Shown one piece after another: positions 58,352 through 64,000 of a stretch of 64,000 nucleotides of DNA (the first letter of the stretch is position 1; each line of letters opens with the position of its first letter). The DNA lies in assembly GCA_025200525.1 (NCBI GenBank), contig CM045770.1, positions 82,205,347-82,269,346 of the forward strand. The letters are read 5' to 3'. Made by a program: the position numbers and the translations under genes. Below the pieces are notes generated by a model that was not told the origin of the DNA, ran no database searches, and worked only from the letters and a program-made list of their open reading frames with translations. Source of the DNA: Camellia lanceoleosa. Lineage: Eukaryota; Streptophyta; Magnoliopsida; Ericales; Theaceae.

Positions 58352-60480
58352 AATTTATCTTGAAAACATTATTGAATATCTTGAAAACATTATTGAAAAT
58401 AATCATTGTGCTATCTTATGTAGGCAATTTAAGAAGGGGTGAATTGGATTTATAAATAAATTATCAAATTAAAAATTAACCCAAATAATAAATAAATAAA
58501 TATGCTCAAAAATATAAAATAAAGTAATGAAATAAAATGAGCAAAAAAAAAAGAAATTAAACAAAGCGACTTATAGAGGTTCGGCACGCCAAGCCTACGT
58601 CCACTCCCTAAGTATTCTCCTCGGAAAATTTTTCACTATTTTTCAAATAGTAATTACATCACTAGTTTCACAAGTGCTAGTGAACCTTTACAACAAGTGA
58701 CTAATCCCCATCACTCCGACTAGTTTAGAATCTGGTGTCTAGTCAAACCTAACCAAATAATTTTATCTTAAAAATCACTTACAAAGAATATCAAATCTAG
58801 TTTTGAATCTGGTGGTTAGCCACACCTAATCCAAGTGATTCATCCCAAAAAAAATCACTCACAAAAACTCTTTTTACAAGAATAATATGAATAAATGATA
58901 GAAAACCCTTTTATACTTTTGCTCAAATTCTCAATAAAGTTTCTCATAGAAAATATGACTAAATGAAGCACAATATAATATTTGAGAATTTTATTTATAT
59001 CCAAAAAATTCTTCTCATTGAGAGAGGAGAGACACTCCTCTTCAAGTTTACATGTCGCGTGAAGACAGAACCCACGCTCCTCCTTTAACTTGTCAGTTCG
59101 AGCATGCAGAGGAAATATACGCCAGGCAATCGTTTGAAATTAATGATTAAAAAGTCCCTTTTAATAAATAATATTTTCAATATTTTCAAAATATTTATCG
59201 TAAAATCAAATGATACACAGTGACTATATATTAAAATCGAATGGTGCACAATGATTGCATAATAATTTTTTTAATAAAATATTTGAATAAATAGTAAAAT
59301 CTCTTTAAATAACATTTATATTTGAAATAAAATATATACCTATTTTAAAATATTTGTAATTATTGTAGAGATTTTAGATACACTCTAATAAAAATAACCA
59401 ACCAACCGTTCCATGTGAGTATATCAAATTTTGTCAAAAGAAAACAATTCACCAATATAACATTTGTAAAAAGAATACAACCAATCAATATTAAAATTTG
59501 TCAGAAGATGAATAATGACCAACTGTATTTTCCAAAACGTAAATAGTAAATTTTATAAAATATTTTTGTAAAATCAGATCTTGCACAGTAATTTCAATAA
59601 AATTTATAACAGATACATCAAACAACATATATTTTAAACATATAATATTTTTGTGTCTAAGAATGTAAAGTATATATATTAAAAAATCACAATTTATCTA
59701 ATAATATTTTAGATATTATCAAAATTAAATCACATAATTAACACATTGTACTCATTGATCTTTATAAATGTGGTTTTGGGTTTTTGATTATAAATCATTG
59801 TGATGCTTTAAACATATTATTGTAAAATATTTTAATAAAAATTATTTATGAAAAATATTTGTTACAGTAAATGCTACATCTATTGAATTTGGATTCATTT
59901 GAATTGTTGGAATTTATATGTGTCGATCGTCCGACCGGTTATCTGAATAGATGCTAGTTGGTACATCGATTGATAAAAGTGACAGCTATAGCTGATAAGG
60001 ATGACTATTGCTGTTGACAAGAAAAACGCCAATCGTCTAATTCAAACAATTCAAAAATTCGATGAATTAATCATTTTTTTATTTATTATTCAGTGCACTA
60101 CATGTATATACAACTAATAGACTAATAGACTAAAATTTTAAAAAAAAAAAAAAAACAAAAAAAAACAAAAAAAAAACCTAATAGACATTGGAGGAAAAAT
60201 AAAATACCCCTACTTTCAAACAAAAAATTATTTTCTACCTTAAAATGACTAGTAGAAAAATTAACAAAAGTGCTTTTAAATCATTTGTGTCATACAATAT
60301 AAATAAGGGGAATTTATTGATAAATCCCATCTAGAGATGTTTTATCCCAATAAGTCCACAAAGAAAAATTATATCCCAATGAGTCCGTATAGTTTTCTGA
60401 TTATTCCATAAAGTCCATTTTTTAAATTTCATATTTATATGTGGACTATTATGCCCTTATATATATATATATATACACTG
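58352..60480. other. AT-rich DNA with an unclassified repeat-like stretch
   Basis: No coding frame. 58560-58860 has AGAGGTTCGGCACGCC, CCTACGTCCACTCCC and two ACTAGTTT...GAATCTGGTG blocks, of the sort found in dispersed plant repeats; I cannot name the family. 60130-60178 is a poly-A-rich tract, and 60460-60476 a TA run. Confidence 0.4.
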
Positions 60481-61659
60481 TGTTAAACGTAACCAACGTC
60501 ACGCTGCAGGCCGAACGTGAGGCCACACTCCATTAAAAAAAGAACCTGAATGAACCAAAAAAACCTCCATGGAAGCTACCATCAACTCGTGAAACACCCA
60601 CACCCAACGCGGAAGAGAGAACCCAACGAGGAACCCAACACAAAGGTCAAATCGCGGCATTACAACAAAATACAAACAAATAACAACGCCGGGTTGATCA
60701 CACAACCAAATGCGAACAAATAACATTTGCCATACCAACGCAGACCCGCCAATGACGCATCCACCATAGCCGGCTACATATCCCAGAACATATAACCATC
60801 CCACCACATGCACCTGAAAGTGCTTATCGCCGATAAAAACCAGCACCGGAGCAAAGAAGCAGTACACGCCAGGGTAGAACCCAACGCCTGTCAACCTTAC
60901 GCTGGAGCAGAGAAACAGCACACGTTGGAGTAGAAACCCAGCGTCAGTGACTCCCCCAGTCGACGAGAGTTTTCTGAACAAGACCCATACACCGACGGAC
61001 ACCACCACGAAGCACAACGGAGTTATACACTCTCGTAGCAAACGACCCACAACCATGGATTTGGTCCACAAATGTAACAATGTGAATGTTATAATTCAGA
61101 GTGTGTGGAACAATGTGAATGTTATAATTCAGAGTGTGTGGAACAATGTGAATGTTTACATCCTGTTAGTATTATGTGAAGAATGTCGATGTTTGCATTT
61201 TACTTTAAGTTTTGCGTAAGAAGGCTCATTCGAGTGATATAATGGAAATTATATGGATCAATGTGAATGTTTACATCATGGTCCTTTGGAGGAGGTCATA
61301 AGATTAGTGATGAATGTGGATCTTCTATAATTCGTAATATATGTGTCAATGTAAATGATTACATCGTGTTCATATCATGTGAAGAATGTGGATGGTCTCA
61401 CTTTTACTTTGATGTTTGTTTAATGAGACTTTTGTGTGGGTGTGAATATTCACATCTTGTTTAATGTGAATTATGGATTTAACACTTGAACTGTACTTGT
61501 ATGCTTCACAGCATTGAACAACATTGGAATGTGAACATTCACATGATGTCAATGTTCATATCAGTGTGTACCCAGTATTTGATTTGTGTTTTATTTTCAC
61601 TTTTTTATGGTACCAATCTGACATTTATGTTGGTTGTGTTTTGGATGAATGCATGATGT
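60481..61659. other. Unclassified repetitive segment
   Basis: 60840-60950 has two related blocks (GGAGCAAAGAAGCAGTACAC and GGAGCAGAGAAACAGCACAC). 61075-61160 is a 31 bp tandem repeat with AACAATGTGAATGTTATAAT, and the word AATGTGAATGTT or its reverse recurs to 61560. A 193-codon minus frame at 61080-60499 overlaps, but its composition looks accidental. Probably part of a transposon I cannot identify. Confidence 0.4.
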
Positions 61660-64000
61660 TGTAGCACGTCCGGCGGAGGGACCTCGCTACAGTTCGGACT
61701 CAATTTGTGTCGGTTCTGAATCTTGAACCAAAGAGTACAAATCCGGCAAATCGTTTGAGAAAAACAGATTTTTGAAAAGTAGTGCCAAACATGGACTGCT
61801 TTGCCAGATTACAGAGTCGCCACCTAAATATTTAAAATGGGAAATTTAGGAAACCCTGACTCGGTGCCGAAGGCCACATGTCCGTCATCACCAAAGTGGT
61901 CTTGGCTCGGGAGCTAAGGTACGATCGGGGAAGGTCAGCTATGAGCACCCCCTTTCGCCCGGTCCGAAAATCGGCCTCTACTAACCGTGATATCTGATTT
62001 TGAAAACTTTACATGTTCTTATTCCAATTATTAGCCTAGAATTACTATGTTATGCGCACAGCAAACAAGTATAGACTAGATTGCCTAATTTGGAAATAAA
62101 CATTGCATATCCGTTTTATCTCGAAAACGTGTCGTTTTCTTTGCTAGTAGGCTAAAATTCGGATTTCAATGAGTTGTTCCAACTCAGGCAATCCAACCTT
62201 CACCCACAGGCATTCAAACAGTAATATCACATAAGCATTTAGCCGCATGGTAAGCATACTGTTATGGCAAACATTCACACACATGCGATATGCTAAAGCC
62301 ATAAAAAACTTACATCGTACTCCATGCTAAAACAGTAAACTGGTTAGCAAACATGCATGACCTAGTTCATGTTAAGTGGCTAATGCGACACAGGCAGAAA
62401 TGTAATCTAGAGTAGGCTCAGCTAACCCTAAACATGGCATGTGGAATGCGCGAATAGCACGTATTCAATTTTGAATTGAGAATTGCAATGCAGTTTGTAT
62501 GATGTACCGAGCCCGGTGTATGTAAACAAATGCATGAATGCACGCATGCATTGCATAAGGTATGCTAAAATAGACGTGCCCTAATCTACCATCGAAAGCG
62601 GGTAAATAAAAGGGAAGAAAGAAATGGGGGTTAGAAGACATACACCCACTCACACACACTTATTACAATTTTGCCCTCGCTCGGAGGGACCAAATAAATA
62701 ATACAAAATTAATTAACTACGCAAGCTAATTAAATATTACAAATCAACTAAATTAATTAAATAAAATAATTAATCTAATTAAACAGAAGAACGCCTCGGG
62801 ATGAGGGCCAAATGCAGCGCATGCTCGAAACCGGCTCGGAACCGCACTGCCATGCACGGATTGCCTCTGTTTCCCCTGCTATCCTCCTCAGAAAATTTCC
62901 AAAGTCCCAGGAGTGCCTCTCAGGGCACTGGGGAGTATCACCGGCTAGGGTAGAGCACTACCGGCCAAAGGATGTGGCCATCGGCACTGAATGAAGCTAT
63001 CGGCTGAAAACTTATCACGGCTTAAGACTAAACAAGGCTTGGCCGGCACAAAATTCTCGCAGAACTCGCAACTCACAAAGAGAGAGGGAAACAACATGCA
63101 AGGCAATGCAATTCAAGCCATTTATGCACCAAACACACTCCCTATCATGTTATTAACTCAAGGGGGCATGTGCCTCGGTTCCCGGACCACCAATCGCGCA
63201 TTTTCATGCATGATGGCCCTAAGAACCAAGAATGCAACTTCACTTTCAAATGCGTGCAAAACACATAGGCACAAAAGGGTGCCAAACCTCTATCAAACTC
63301 ACTTCAAGAGGCTTGGCATGCATGTCAATGAGGTGCAATCCTAAGCATGTTAACTAGGCATGCAACATGGACTATGGCATGGTACTTATGCAAGGCATTC
63401 AAGCAAGCATGCAAGACAAGCATGCAAACCACATAGAGGATGGGCTTAGACATGATCTAGGCAGCTCCAAAAGGCCCAAAATCAGTGGCCAAAGTGCCTA
63501 GAAATGGAGACTAAACAAACTCACACACATGCAAGTGTTAAGGTCCAAACCCAAGGCATACAAAAGCAACTCTCATGCACACTTAAGAGGCACAAACATG
63601 GGCTAATAGCATGCATGAGAAGCTCTGAAATCCATGTCAAACATGATGCCAAATCATGCAATGAAGCATGCCAAACAAAGCATGCAAATGGCCTAGGCTT
63701 AAAGCAAGTCAATAGGGCATTAAACCACACTTAGCACAAACACATATGGCATGCATCAAACAACCAAAAACAGGTTCTTAGCATGTTAAAGCAAGGCCAA
63801 AGAGCTACTTAGATGGCATCTAAGAGTCATTAAATCAAAGGCATGCATTAAAGCCAAAACAAGGGGCATACAACACATGCTCCTAAAGCATTAACAAGGC
63901 CACTAAAGCAAGCATACAAGCACATTATAAGGTCTGAAATGGCATGCTAGGGGGTTCCAAACCACCAAAATAAAGCAAGCAAAGCATGCTACACTCTCAT
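61660..64000 (-). mobile_element. LTR copy D4, right end outside window
   Basis: Begins TGTAGCACGTCCGGCGG, then follows D1 and D2 closely: GTGTCGGTTCTGAATC, ACAGAGTCGCCACCTAAATA at 61811-61830, TCCGTCATCACCAAAGTGG, GTACGATCGGGGAAGG, ATGCACGCATGCA and GAAGACATACACCCACTC. A GCCGGC-type cluster lies at 62940-63045. There is no primer-binding-like site on its left, so this end is either that of a 3' LTR or of a solo LTR. Confidence 0.85.

Noticed and set aside
60499..61080. 193-codon minus-strand open frame
   Set aside because: Rich in W, C, F, V and G in a way expected from the complement of an A/C-rich + strand; no domain, no supporting motif, repeats underneath.

Overview
This window reads as plant nuclear DNA, from a flowering plant and probably a eudicot; the species cannot be told from the sequence. 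It is a gene-poor, transposon-dense tract. I see no intact host gene. Almost everything that can be named belongs to Ty3/gypsy LTR retrotransposons, their solo LTRs, or small DNA transposons, and every recognisable reading frame carries stops, frameshifts or insertions.

Left part (1-7178). The 3' two thirds of a plant mobile domain (PMD, aminotransferase-like) gene lie on the + strand as a pseudogene with a readable exon-intron structure. It is followed by noncoding DNA, then a decayed minus-strand coding segment with coiled-coil character. At 7156-7178 a primer-binding-like site and leader abut a long LTR (copy D1, 7179-9984, minus orientation). The left part may therefore be the interior of a retroelement, here called E, with the PMD gene antisense to it.

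Nested core (9985-34263). An old Tat-like Ty3/gypsy element F (gag and protease, minus strand) is split by D1/E at 9984, by a solo LTR D3 (10924-14217) and by a Tekay/Del-type chromovirus A (14695-32920, target duplication ATAAG). The left LTR of A holds solo LTR C (15795-24216, duplication GTATC). C holds D2 (17285-23265, duplication CCGAG), and D2 holds solo LTR G (18256-20236, duplication GTTAT). This is a five-level nest whose order is fixed by target-site duplications.

Athila element H (34775-54128, + strand). It has two ~1.1 kb LTRs, a canonical primer-binding site, gag, protease, reverse transcriptase, RNase H, integrase and a downstream env-position gene that seems to have its own leader and intron. 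H was hit by solo LTR B (duplication AAGGC), by a short non-autonomous LTR element I (duplication GTTTG) with nearly identical LTRs, and by small inverted-repeat elements J and L.

Right part (54129-64000). AT-rich DNA holds several small inverted-repeat transposons (O, K, M, N), poorly classified repeat DNA, and a fourth copy of the D LTR (D4) that runs off the window.

A theme across the region is that each LTR family carries its own cluster of short GC-rich palindromes: CGCTCGAGCG in A, B, C and G, TGCCGACCGGCA-like in D, and GAGCGGCCCA in H.
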